Assembly: GCF_030657335.1 (NCBI RefSeq)
Contig: NZ_CP131039.1
Location: 2,372,501-2,436,500, forward strand
Source: Croceibacterium aestuarii
GTDB lineage: Bacteria > Pseudomonadota > Alphaproteobacteria > Sphingomonadales > Sphingomonadaceae
Direction of reading: 5' to 3'
DNA: 64,000 nt
Below, piece after piece: positions 36,814 to 45,719 of the stretch (the stretch's first letter is position 1; each line of letters opens with the position of its first letter). The notes under the pieces are model-generated. The model ran no database searches. It saw nothing but the letters and a program-made list of their open reading frames with translations, and was not told the DNA's origin. The position numbers were made by a program, and so were the translations under genes.

Positions 36814-39000
36814 TTACTTCCGCGGGTGCCACCACCCGTGCTCACCCTGGCTCGCCGCCACGGTCGTGACGTCGACGCCGCTCTCGCCCAGCACCAGCGC
36901 CACTCCGCCGGTCTCGCCCAGGGTCCGCGCGTCGGCCAGCAACGCGCGCGGCCGGCATGAGCGCGGAAGGTAGCGGTCGGCGACCACGATGTCGGCGCGT
37001 TCGCAGGCTGCCGCCAGTGCGCGTTCCTCGATCATGTTGCGGCTGCGGGCCATGAGGAGGCGCCAGGACCGCCCCGCCCGTTCTATCGTCAGGGTGCAGA
37101 AATCGCGCGAGCACTCGGCCCCCCGCCAAGTCGCCAACGGTACCGGCTCGGCCTCGACCCCGGCGAGCTCCATCAGGTTGTCGCGGGTAAACTCGCTCTT
37201 CGTGTCGCGCAAAGACAGCAGACGCCCGTCCCGGGTGACGATGCCGACCTGCCGGCCGTCGCCCGAGACCAATACGTCGGGGGCCGGTGTGAGCAGCATC
37301 GACAGCGTCGCCGCGCCCGCCGCCGCAAGGCCCCACAGCCGTTCCTTGCCGCGCCACAGCGCGAGCCACAGTCCGCCGAGAACGAACAGCGCGAAGGTGC
37401 CCCAGCCCATCTGCGGCATCAGCGTGACCGCGCCCGGCTGGCTTGCGGCGAGGTGCGCGATCCACAGCAGGAGGTCGAGCGATTGGCCCGCAAGCCACCA
37501 GACCGGCAGTCCAAGCCCCACGAGATCGAGCAGGAGGGCGAGCGCGATCAGCGGCATCGAGACGAACGTGACCAGCGGGATCGCCAGCACGTTGGCGAAG
37601 GCGCCGTAGACCCCTGCGCGGTGAAAGTGGAACAACACGATAGGCATCAGCGCCAATTCGATCACCACGCCGGTGAGAAGCAGCCCAAGCGCGCCGCGCA
37701 GTATTCGCATCGCAAGCCTCTCCTCGCGCGCGCCAAGCGAGGCCCGCACCGGGCCGGCATTGTGCAGCGCGACGATTGCGACGACCGCGGCAAAGCTCAT
37801 CTGGAAACTCGGTCCGGCGAGCGATTCCGGCCACAGCAGCAGGACGAACACCGCGGCCACTGCGACCATCCGCAAACTCAAGGGCTCGCGCCCCAGCGCC
37901 AGCGCGCCGAGAACCAGAACCGCGCCGACGCAGCTGCGCACGGTCGGCACCTCCGCTCCGGTGAGCAGGGTGTAACCGATCCCGGCAAGCGCCCCGACGC
38001 CCGCCGCGACGACCGGCAGTCGCACCCGCAGCGCCAGCCACGGCCAGGCGGCCAGCACGGTCATCGCAAGGAAATAGGCCGCAGCTATGACCGCGCTGAC
38101 GTGGAGGCCGCTGATCGACAGCAGGTGGGTCAGTCCGGCATCGCGCATGGCGTCTTCGTCGGCCGTAGTGATGGCGCCGCGGTCGCCGCTGGCGAAGGCC
38201 GCGGCGATGGCCCCTGCCGAACCGCCCAAACGCGATCGGACATGTGCTGCGAGGCGCCGCTGCAACGGCGCGAGCCACGCCTCGCTGGCCGGCGGCGCGA
38301 CCAGTTCGACCGGCCCTTGCACGCTGCCCGTTGCGGCATAGCCGGCGAACCAGGCGGCGCGAGCGAAGTCGTAGCCGCCGGGCAGCATCGGCGAGGCAGG
38401 CGGCATGAGCCGCGCCTTGAAGCGGATCACGGCTCCCTCGCGAAAATCCTCGCGGTCGGCATCGAGCGGCACGTTGACCCGGATCTTGACCGCCTCGCCC
38501 GCGCGATCGCGCGCCGCGAGCACGAGCCGGGTGCGGTCTTCCGCCGGTTGTTCGATGCGCTCGAGCACTCGCCCTTCGACGACGGCCGAGACGGGCCGGG
38601 CGAAGGGTTCGGCCCCGACCGCGGCCGAGCGTGCCCAGATCAGCGCCGTTCCCGCCGCGAGCAGCGCACCGGTGCTCGCCACGGCAGTGAGAAGATGCAC
38701 GCGCCGCTCCTGGCCGCGCCACAATGCAACCGCGCCGAGCGCCGCGAGCATGCCCGCGGCGATGGTACCGATCCACCACGCGGATGCCGGCAGCGCGAAC
38801 CACGCGGCGATCCCGCCGGCCAGTGCCACCGCCAGCCAGGGTCCGCGATCGAACGCCGCCCGGGCGAGAAACGCATCGGCTCCGTCGAGGAAACTGGACA
38901 AGCGGGCGCGCATTCGCCAAGGCGTCTGCTGCAACGCAGCATCGCCTGGTTCCTGCCCCAACGGGACCAGAGGCGCCTCGCGCGTGGCCATCGGGCGCAT
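36814..39000 (-). CDS. comEC: ComEC/Rec2-family DNA-uptake membrane protein
   Basis: This 728-residue inner-membrane protein would form the DNA-entry channel in natural transformation. It has an N-terminal DUF4131-type region, then the competence core with [37 protein letters not shown] and many membrane helices. The C-terminal part (about residues 570-728) corresponds in position to the metallo-beta-lactamase domain but shows no HxHxDH zinc motif. Whether the protein takes up DNA is therefore open. ATG 39000 is used; a second in-frame ATG at 38991 is possible. It is divergent from gltX with only 20 bp between them. Confidence 0.88.
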   Translation of the reverse strand: MRPMATREAPLVPLGQEPGDAALQQTPWRMRARLSSFLDGADAFLARAAFDRGPWLAVALAGGIAAWFALPASAWWIGTIAAGMLAALGAVALWRGQERRVHLLTAVASTGALLAAGTALIWARSAAVGAEPFARPVSAVVEGRVLERIEQPAEDRTRLVLAARDRAGEAVKIRVNVPLDADREDFREGAVIRFKARLMPPASPMLPGGYDFARAAWFAGYAATGSVQGPVELVAPPASEAWLAPLQRRLAAHVRSRLGGSAGAIAAAFASGDRGAITTADEDAMRDAGLTHLLSISGLHVSAVIAAAYFLAMTVLAAWPWLALRVRLPVVAAGVGALAGIGYTLLTGAEVPTVRSCVGAVLVLGALALGREPLSLRMVAVAAVFVLLLWPESLAGPSFQMSFAAVVAIVALHNAGPVRASLGAREERLAMRILRGALGLLLTGVVIELALMPIVLFHFHRAGVYGAFANVLAIPLVTFVSMPLIALALLLDLVGLGLPVWWLAGQSLDLLLWIAHLAASQPGAVTLMPQMGWGTFALFVLGGLWLALWRGKERLWGLAAAGAATLSMLLTPAPDVLVSGDGRQVGIVTRDGRLLSLRDTKSEFTRDNLMELAGVEAEPVPLATWRGAECSRDFCTLTIERAGRSWRLLMARSRNMIEERALAAACERADIVVADRYLPRSCRPRALLADARTLGETGGVALVLGESGVDVTTVAASQGEHGWWHPRK

Positions 39001-39020
39001 TGGAAAGGAAAGTCAGTTAC

Positions 39021-40433
39021 ATGGCAAGCGGTAGCGAGGGACAGGTGGTCACCCGTTTCGCCCCGTCGCCGACCGGATTCCTGCACATCGGCGGCGCCCG
39101 CACGGCGCTGTTCAACTGGCTCTACGCGCGCCACCACGGCGGCAAGGCGCTGCTGCGGATCGAGGACACCGATCGCAAGCGCTCGACCCAGGAAGCGATC
39201 GACGCAATTCTCGACGGCCTCGCCTGGCTCGGCCTCGACTACGACGAGCCGCCGGTGTTCCAGAGCGAGCGCGCCGCCCGCCACGCCGCGGTTGCCGAGG
39301 AGCTTCTCGCCAGCGGCCATGCCTACAAGTGTTACGCCACGCCGGAAGAACTCGAGGAAATGCGCGCCGAGCAGCGGGCGAAGAAGCTGCCGCTGCGCTA
39401 CGACGGGCGCTGGCGCGACCGCGACCCGTCCGAAGCGCCCCAGGGTGCGCACTACGTGATCCGGCTGAAGACCCCCAACGAGGGCGAGATGGTGATCGAT
39501 GACCGCGTGCAGGGCCGCGTCACGGTAAAGAACGCAGAGATCGACGATTACGTGCTGCTGCGCGCCGATGGCACGCCGACCTATATGCTCGCCGTGGTGG
39601 TCGACGATCACGACATGGGGGTGACCCACATCGTCCGGGGTGACGATCACCTCAACAACGCCTTCCGCCAGCTGCCCATCTACCACGCCATGGGCTGGCC
39701 TATTCCCGTCTATGCCCACATTCCGCTGATCCACGGCAACGATGGCGCCAAGCTGTCGAAGCGCCACGGGGCCATGGGGGTCGACGCCTACCGCGACGAG
39801 CTCGGCATTCTGCCTGAAGCGCTGTTCAACTACCTGCTGCGCCTCGGCTGGGGTTTCGGCGACCAGGAGGAGTTCACCCGCGAGGAGGCGATTGCCGCCT
39901 TCACGCTTGAAGGCGTCGGCAAGAGCCCGAGTCGCTTCGATATGAAGAAGCTGCTGAGCATGAACGGTACCTATATCCGCAAGGCCGACGATGGCGAGCT
40001 GGCCGGGCTCGTAGCAGCCAGAATCGGTCCCCAGGCCGACGTCGCCGTCCTGACCACGGCCATGCCGGTGCTCAAGACCCGCGCCCGCGACCTGCACGAG
40101 CTTGCCGATGGTGCCGGGTTCTTGTTCAGCTCCCGCCCCTTGTCGATGAGCGAAAAGGCACAGGAACTGCTAACACCCGAGGCCCGCGTCCTGCTCGGCG
40201 GGATTTCGGAGCGCCTAGCCGCGGAAGCGCACTGGACAACCGAGGCGCTGGAGGCCAATCTCAAGACATATGCGGAAGACCTGGGGCTCGGCCTCGGCAA
40301 ACTCGCCCAGCCGCTGCGTGCGGCGCTTACGGGGCAGACCACCTCCCCCGGAATTTTCGATGTACTGGCCCTTCTCGGCAAAGAAGAGAGCCTGGCCCGG
40401 ATCGACGCTCAGGCGGCCGAAACGGGCAAATGA
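39021..40433 (+). CDS. gltX: Glutamyl-tRNA synthetase
   Basis: This 470-residue class-I synthetase charges tRNA with glutamate. The HIGH-like site is [20 protein letters not shown]. The KMSKS-like loop is [27 protein letters not shown] and [20 protein letters not shown] are typical of bacterial GluRS. Alphaproteobacteria often have two paralogues, and this window cannot tell which it is or whether it also charges tRNA-Gln. The citrate synthase gene follows after 23 bases. Confidence 0.95.
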   Translation: MASGSEGQVVTRFAPSPTGFLHIGGARTALFNWLYARHHGGKALLRIEDTDRKRSTQEAIDAILDGLAWLGLDYDEPPVFQSERAARHAAVAEELLASGHAYKCYATPEELEEMRAEQRAKKLPLRYDGRWRDRDPSEAPQGAHYVIRLKTPNEGEMVIDDRVQGRVTVKNAEIDDYVLLRADGTPTYMLAVVVDDHDMGVTHIVRGDDHLNNAFRQLPIYHAMGWPIPVYAHIPLIHGNDGAKLSKRHGAMGVDAYRDELGILPEALFNYLLRLGWGFGDQEEFTREEAIAAFTLEGVGKSPSRFDMKKLLSMNGTYIRKADDGELAGLVAARIGPQADVAVLTTAMPVLKTRARDLHELADGAGFLFSSRPLSMSEKAQELLTPEARVLLGGISERLAAEAHWTTEALEANLKTYAEDLGLGLGKLAQPLRAALTGQTTSPGIFDVLALLGKEESLARIDAQAAETGK

Positions 40434-40456
40434 ACACGACAGACAGGAGACGCGAA

Positions 40457-41740
40457 TTGGCGGACAAGGCAAAACTGGCAGTCCACGGAAACGACTACGA
40501 GCTGCCTGTACTCGAAGGGACCTGCGGCCCCGATGTGGTCGATATCCGCAAGCTCTACGGCCAGACCGGCATGTTCACCTATGATCCGGGCTACAAGTCG
40601 ACCGCCAGTTGCGAGAGCGCGCTGACTTACATCGACGGCGAGGAAGGCGTCCTGCTCCATCGCGGTTATCCGATCGGGCAGCTCGCCGAACACTCAAGCT
40701 TCATGGAAGTCTCGTATCTGCTGCTCAACGGCGAGTTGCCGAGTTCCGACGAGCTCGACCAGTTCACCTGGACGATCACCCGCCACACAATGCTGCACGA
40801 GCAGTTGATCCAGCTTTTCCGCGGCTTCCGCCGCGACGCGCACCCGATGGCGGTCATGTGCGGGGTGGTCGGCGCGCTCTCGGCGTTCTACCACGACAGC
40901 ACCGACATCTCCGATCCCGAGCACCGGCGGATTTCGAGCCACCGGCTCATTGCCAAGATGCCGACCATCGCTGCGATCGCCTACAAATATTCGGTCGGGC
41001 AGCCGTTCCTCTATCCCGACAACTCGCTGTCCTATACCGGCAACTTCCTTCGCATGACCTTCGGCGTTCCGGCAGAGGAATACGAGGTGCACCCGGCGGT
41101 CGAAAAGGCCATGGACCGGATTTTCATCCTCCACGCCGACCACGAACAGAACGCCTCGACCTCGACAGTGCGGCTCGCCGGCTCCTCTGGCGCCAATCCG
41201 TTTGCCTGCGTCGCGGCGGGCATCGCCTGCCTGTGGGGTCCCGCGCACGGCGGCGCCAACGAGGCCGCGCTCAACATGCTGCGCGAGATCGGCACCCCAG
41301 ACAGGATTCCGCACTACATCGAGCGCGCCAAGGACAAGAACGACCCGTTCCGCCTGATGGGTTTCGGTCACCGCGTCTACAAGAACTACGATCCGCGGGC
41401 GACGGTGATGCAAAAGACCGTGCGCGAGGTGCTCGAAGCGCTCAAGGTCACCGATCCGGTGTTCGAGACCGCCTTGCAGCTTGAGGAAATGGCGCTTCAC
41501 GACGATTACTTCATCGAAAAGAAGCTGTTTCCCAACGTCGATTTCTACTCCGGCATCATCCTTTCGGCGATCGGTTTCCCGACGACGATGTTCACCGCGC
41601 TCTTCGCGCTGGCCCGCACCGTCGGCTGGGTGGCGCAGTGGAACGAGATGATTTCCGACCCGGCGCAGGTCATCGGGCGTCCGCGCCAGCTCTACACCGG
41701 GCCGACGCAGCGCGATTACGTGCCGGTCGACAAGCGGTAG
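40457..41740 (+). CDS. gltA: Citrate synthase (type II)
   Basis: This 427-residue enzyme condenses oxaloacetate and acetyl-CoA at the entry of the citric acid cycle. Typical segments are [38 protein letters not shown], the catalytic His in [12 protein letters not shown] and in [16 protein letters not shown], and the catalytic Asp in PNVDFYSG. The TTG at 40457 is chosen because AGGAG lies 7 bases upstream and the protein then begins as homologues do (ADKAKLAV). The ATG at 40430, which overlaps the gltX stop, would add nine atypical residues but may allow coupling. It converges on the kinase-like gene with 1 base between stops. Confidence 0.96.
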   Translation: MADKAKLAVHGNDYELPVLEGTCGPDVVDIRKLYGQTGMFTYDPGYKSTASCESALTYIDGEEGVLLHRGYPIGQLAEHSSFMEVSYLLLNGELPSSDELDQFTWTITRHTMLHEQLIQLFRGFRRDAHPMAVMCGVVGALSAFYHDSTDISDPEHRRISSHRLIAKMPTIAAIAYKYSVGQPFLYPDNSLSYTGNFLRMTFGVPAEEYEVHPAVEKAMDRIFILHADHEQNASTSTVRLAGSSGANPFACVAAGIACLWGPAHGGANEAALNMLREIGTPDRIPHYIERAKDKNDPFRLMGFGHRVYKNYDPRATVMQKTVREVLEALKVTDPVFETALQLEEMALHDDYFIEKKLFPNVDFYSGIILSAIGFPTTMFTALFALARTVGWVAQWNEMISDPAQVIGRPRQLYTGPTQRDYVPVDKR

Positions 41741-41741
41741 G

Positions 41742-43127
41742 CTAGCGGCGCTTCTGGCGCCGGTCGTCGAAGGCGGGGAGCTCCAGCGTGAAGCGGGCCC
41801 CCTGCCCCGGCGCGCTTTCGACCGACAACTCGCCGTCCATCGCCCGCGCCAGGCGGCGTGAGATGTAGAGGCCAAGGCCCGAACCGCCATCCCCGCTTCG
41901 GCCGAGCCGCTCGAACTTTTCGAACACTCTCGCCTGCTGTTCGGCGCTCAGTCCCTCGCCCTGATCGGCGACGGTCAGGCGCGCGCGTCCGCCCTCGCGC
42001 TCAGCGCGCAGCCAGACTTGCGAGCCTTCGGGGGCATAGCGCAAGGCGTTGCCGAGCAGGTTGAGCAAGATTTGCAGCACGCGTCGGAACTCGCCGACAG
42101 CCAGCACGCTTTCGTCGTCTTTCGGTGCATCGATGGAAATTCCCCGCTCGCGCGACCGCACGCCGAGAATGCCGGAAGCGCGGCGCGCGACATCGGCAAG
42201 GTCGATCTTGTCGGGCGCGGTGTCGAATTCTTCTGCCTCGACCACTTCGAGATCGGCAAGGTCGTCGATCAGCGCGAGCAGGTGCTCGCCCGCGGTGGCG
42301 ATGTCGGCGGCATACTTGCTGTATTCATCCGACAGCGGGCCGGCGAGCTGCGTCCGAATGGTCTCGGCATTGGCGATGATCCGGCTGATCGGTTGACGCA
42401 AGACCGGCGCTATGTCGCGCCCAATGGCGGTGCTGAAGACCGATTTCGTTGCCGTCGTCCTCGGTGCGGGCGCAGGCGGCTCGTCGGCGACGAAAAGCAG
42501 GTCGAAACCGGTCTTGCCCGGCTCGGCGCGCCCGAGCGGGAGCAGAACCGCTTTCCAGTGGCGCGACGAGCCCGGGATCACCAGTCTCGCCCCGTCGAGC
42601 AAACGCCAATGAAGGTTCTTGCGGCGTGTGTCGCCGGCGATCTCGACGAGCTCGGTCCAACGCCTGCCTTGCCCTTCGCGCAGGCGCTGCGCAATTTCGG
42701 CCAATTCGGCGCAATCGCAGTCGACCGAGAGCACTTCCTGCTGCGGACCGAGACGAGCGGCGAGTTCGGCCACGTGACGCTCGATTGCTTCGTGGCGGCG
42801 CGCGGCGGCCGCCTGGTCTTCGGCGGTCAGGGGGGCCGCTTGCCAATTGGTCAATCCGATGCGACAGCCCTCGCCATCTTCGTCGGGTTCGATCTCGACC
42901 CACGCGGTAACGCTTTCGCTGTCGTCCTGGGCCTGGATCGCCCGCGCCAGTCGCAGACCGTACTTGCGCGACTTGCGGACCAGTTGCAGCAACGCCGGCG
43001 TGGCGATGATGCCTGGCAGGTCGCCCCCGCTGCGCAGTTGCAGCTCGGAAAGCGGCTCCGCCGCCTCGACCAGCCAGTCGCGCCCATCGGTCCGAGCCGT
43101 GGCGATGAATTGGGCTGCGCCCGCCAT
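41742..43127 (-). CDS. Histidine-kinase-like protein lacking the phospho-acceptor histidine
   Basis: This 461-residue soluble protein has an unassigned N-terminus (1-150), a PAS-like middle (about 150-215), a HisKA-type dimerisation helix (about 230-295) and an intact ATP-binding domain. The HisKA H-box, normally SHELRTPL, reads APVLRQPI: Pro241 stands where the phosphorylated His should be, while the following EHLLALIDDLADLEVVEA matches normal kinases well. The ATP site keeps its N-box (LLNLLGNALRYAP), DQGEG, FEKFE and GSGLGL. It therefore should bind ATP but cannot autophosphorylate in the usual way. It is 3 bases downstream of the DUF2336 gene, in a four-gene minus-strand cluster that ends with it. 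Confidence 0.85.
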   Translation of the reverse strand: MAGAAQFIATARTDGRDWLVEAAEPLSELQLRSGGDLPGIIATPALLQLVRKSRKYGLRLARAIQAQDDSESVTAWVEIEPDEDGEGCRIGLTNWQAAPLTAEDQAAAARRHEAIERHVAELAARLGPQQEVLSVDCDCAELAEIAQRLREGQGRRWTELVEIAGDTRRKNLHWRLLDGARLVIPGSSRHWKAVLLPLGRAEPGKTGFDLLFVADEPPAPAPRTTATKSVFSTAIGRDIAPVLRQPISRIIANAETIRTQLAGPLSDEYSKYAADIATAGEHLLALIDDLADLEVVEAEEFDTAPDKIDLADVARRASGILGVRSRERGISIDAPKDDESVLAVGEFRRVLQILLNLLGNALRYAPEGSQVWLRAEREGGRARLTVADQGEGLSAEQQARVFEKFERLGRSGDGGSGLGLYISRRLARAMDGELSVESAPGQGARFTLELPAFDDRRQKRR

Positions 43128-43130
43128 CGC

Positions 43131-44087
43131 CTAGCTTTCGGCCCGCAAATCGGAAGCGGCCAGTAACGCAGCCGCGCGCTGGGGCGTCAGATGGTCGAAA
43201 TTCTCCGGCAGCGATACATCGGGATGGAGATAGAGGAACTGCTCCTCCAGGGCACGCGTCTTGAGCCCTGCCGCGCGCAGGCCCAGGGCGAGGCGGGCGA
43301 ACTGACGATCCGAGAAAGCCAGCACGGTCACGTCGCGATCCTGCCCAATGGCCATGGCCAGCCCGGTCGCGAAGAGCGCGAGCCCGGCGGTATCGATGTC
43401 GAGCGCGCGAGAGGCGCCCTTGCCGAGACGCATGACCAACCGGGTCAAAAGGCCGATACGGCCGAGCCCTTCGTCGAACTCGTCGCGCAACTTGCGTTCC
43501 GCCGCCGCGGCACTTTCGTCGCCGCCGGAGGTCTCTCGGAAGGCGACGAGAGCGCTATGCAACAAGTCGCCCGGCAGTTCGCCGAGCGGCATGGCCATGC
43601 GCTGCAGCTGCTGCATGAAGCGGGCCTGCGCAGCGATGGCCGACATCGCCGCGGCCGCCATGGCATCGTCCTTTGCCGCAACCAGCTCCTGCAGCAGCGG
43701 CGAAAGCACCGGATCGAGTCCGGTGCGGTCCTGCAGCTTGCGCGCCAGTTGCCCTTCCATAGTCAAGGTGTGCAGATGGCCCAGGAAGCCAGCATCGCCC
43801 GCCAGTGCGGCGACGAGCGGCTCGCTGCGCGACTCGGCAAACTCGGCACGGTCCGCCGCCATGGCCGCTTCCGCTTGGGCATAGAGCATTTGGCGAGCCA
43901 CGTCGGTCAGCATCCCGCGAACCCGCGCGACGATCTCGTCGCTGAACAACGCCTGGTCCTCGTTGGCGAGTAGATGGCGCATGATCGGCGCGGCGTTGGA
44001 CAGCACGGAATCACCCTGCGCGAGCTCGTCGCGCATGACGGCCTCGACCGCTTCGAGACTGCTCTCGGTCAGGGGGGCGTTGTCCAT
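43131..44087 (-). CDS. DUF2336 family protein
   Basis: This 318-residue, mostly helical, soluble protein resembles the DUF2336 family of alphaproteobacteria, whose role is unknown. A conserved-looking stretch is RDVTVLAFSDRQFARLALGL near the C-terminus, and another LTRLVMRLGKGASRALDID in the middle. No catalytic motif is visible. ATG 44087 (MDNAPLTESS) is preferred to an upstream GTG/ATG option near 44180 that runs into the neighbour gene, although its Shine-Dalgarno is weak. It sits directly before the kinase-like gene, suggesting the two work together. Confidence 0.7.
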   Translation of the reverse strand: MDNAPLTESSLEAVEAVMRDELAQGDSVLSNAAPIMRHLLANEDQALFSDEIVARVRGMLTDVARQMLYAQAEAAMAADRAEFAESRSEPLVAALAGDAGFLGHLHTLTMEGQLARKLQDRTGLDPVLSPLLQELVAAKDDAMAAAAMSAIAAQARFMQQLQRMAMPLGELPGDLLHSALVAFRETSGGDESAAAAERKLRDEFDEGLGRIGLLTRLVMRLGKGASRALDIDTAGLALFATGLAMAIGQDRDVTVLAFSDRQFARLALGLRAAGLKTRALEEQFLYLHPDVSLPENFDHLTPQRAAALLAASDLRAES

Positions 44088-44121
44088 CGCTAAGCCATAG
44101 TCGAAGTGGGTTAAATGCGCG

Positions 44122-45300
44122 TTAGCCGCGTTTGTCGGAAAATGGCCAGATTCGCACTGCCAGCAGCACCAGGGCGACAATCATGAAGCCTTTTTCCGCC
44201 GCGTCGATCGCAACCGAAAAGGCCAGGGCAAGGACGAGCAGCACACGATCCGCAAATATCGCCTGCCAACCAGCCCGGTCAGGCAGCGGTTTTACGTGAA
44301 GCAGCCCGACGGTGAGCAGTGCCAGGAATAGCCGCCGGTGCAGTGTGCCGGGCAACGCCAGCACCGCCACGACGAGCAGCGCAAGATCGAATGCAGCCCG
44401 CAAGCCTCTGGAGACCCGCGATGGCTTTCGCTCACCGGCAAAGCTCGGACGCAACAGCCGGGAGATCCCGTCGCCCAGTTCGATCGCCAGTGCAGCCAGC
44501 GCGAGCAGAGTGAACCCGGCAATCGGAAAGGCAAACCACGCCGACGCGAGAGCCCCCGCCAAGGCTAGAGCGGCAGCCATCCGCGCGAGCGGAGCGGCCC
44601 GCCGCGAGGCCGTGGCGGCGGCGCCGAAACGACGCAACAGCAGACGCGCGAACCAGCGCGTCGGATTGCGCAGCGAGGCGGCCGGCAGGCGGCGACGCAT
44701 CCAGCCCGGCTCCGCCGCCGCGGCCTGGTCGGCCGTGCGCAAGAGCCCCCAGCGCCCTTCCGCAAGCTCGCTTTCGGGAAGTTGCCGCTCGGGCACGCCG
44801 GCCTGGCGGGCGATCCTCAGGAGGCCGGAGATCGGCTCCGCATCCTCGGGCAGCATGTCGAGGCGGTCCACGAGGCGTCCGGGAATGACCATTGCCCCGC
44901 CCCAGGCGGTGGTCAAATCGAGCAGCTCGAAACCCGCGCCGGCGCCCGGCTGCACCGGCAGGCCGAGGAGAACCGGCTCTTTGAGCAAGGCCTCGAAGGC
45001 AAGCGGCGAATCCGGCAGAAGGCCGCGCGCGAAGACGAGCAATTGATCATCACCGCGAACGGCCGCGGGCAGATCGCGCGCGCCGCGAAGGACCTGGAAC
45101 TGGGTCCCCGCCCTCTCAGCCCCATGGCGCAAGGCGATCGCTTCGGGCGAGGCGCCGTGTCCGAGACAGAGGATTTTCTCGCAGCCTTGCCCGAGAGCGA
45201 ATTCCAGTTGGTGGAGCGACAGCGCGCGGCCGCCGAGAACAGCGGGGTCGCGGGCCGGGTCGAAGCCCGCGTCATCGGTCGCAATCAGGGCAATTCGCAC
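44122..45300 (-). CDS. Membrane protein of unknown function with soluble N-terminal domain
   Basis: This 392-residue protein is not recognised. The N-terminal half (about 1-190) looks like a soluble alpha/beta domain: RIALIATDD, CEKILCLGHGASPEAI, GDDQLLVFARGLLPDSP. That is loosely reminiscent of nucleotidyltransferase folds, but I see no certain active-site motif. The C-terminal half carries five or six membrane helices (from about residue 240). The start is a GTG at 45300. The gene lies between the Hpt-like and DUF2336 genes on the same strand. A CDP-alcohol transferase-like role was considered, but the diagnostic DG..AR motif is not seen. Confidence 0.65.
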   Translation of the reverse strand: MRIALIATDDAGFDPARDPAVLGGRALSLHQLEFALGQGCEKILCLGHGASPEAIALRHGAERAGTQFQVLRGARDLPAAVRGDDQLLVFARGLLPDSPLAFEALLKEPVLLGLPVQPGAGAGFELLDLTTAWGGAMVIPGRLVDRLDMLPEDAEPISGLLRIARQAGVPERQLPESELAEGRWGLLRTADQAAAAEPGWMRRRLPAASLRNPTRWFARLLLRRFGAAATASRRAAPLARMAAALALAGALASAWFAFPIAGFTLLALAALAIELGDGISRLLRPSFAGERKPSRVSRGLRAAFDLALLVVAVLALPGTLHRRLFLALLTVGLLHVKPLPDRAGWQAIFADRVLLVLALAFSVAIDAAEKGFMIVALVLLAVRIWPFSDKRG

Positions 45301-45349
45301 ATGGGGTCACTAGGCCGGGCCTGGCGCGCTGCCAAGCTGCAGCGCTTGG

Positions 45350-45649
45350 TCAGACCTGAATCTTCCCGATGAAACGTTCGAGTTGGCGCAGTACGGCGGG
45401 GTCGCCCGGCGCGCTCTCGAGTGCGAGAACGGCAAGATCGACCAGCCGGGGGGCGTGGAAAGAGGCGCCGAGGCTTTTTAGGCGCTGCGCCGCAATTTCC
45501 CAGTTACCGTCGCAGCGCGCGCGGCGAAGCAGGTCGATCTGACGCGCGAGACTCTCGACGAATGCAGAGCGCAGTTCCTCAAGCAGCTCCAGGTCGTCAC
45601 CGGCAGCCGCGGAAATAGTTGCGTCGAAACCGTTGCTCTGCACAGCCAT
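45350..45649 (-). CDS. Hpt-like protein lacking the phospho-acceptor histidine
   Basis: This 99-residue helical protein resembles a histidine phosphotransfer domain. The usual xHxLKG core appears as AAQRLKSLGASFHAPRLVDL, with Gln55 in place of the phosphorylated His. The preceding LLEELRSAFVESLARQIDLL matches the first helices of Hpt domains. ATG 45649 has GGAG 6 bases upstream, better than ATG 45661. It heads the minus-strand cluster Hpt-like, membrane protein, DUF2336, kinase-like, and is divergent from the large coiled-coil gene across 70 bp. Confidence 0.7.
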   Translation of the reverse strand: MAVQSNGFDATISAAAGDDLELLEELRSAFVESLARQIDLLRRARCDGNWEIAAQRLKSLGASFHAPRLVDLAVLALESAPGDPAVLRQLERFIGKIQV

Positions 45650-45719
45650 CCACAGCTCCATGCGCGCATCAGGGTTAATGAAGGGTTTTTTGCGGACGGG
45701 CCTGTGATATCCTCTGCGA

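Noticed and set aside
44122-45300. Assignment of the unknown membrane protein as a CDP-alcohol phosphatidyltransferase
   Set aside because: The diagnostic D-x2-DG-x2-AR-x8-G-x3-D motif is not present, so the function is left open.
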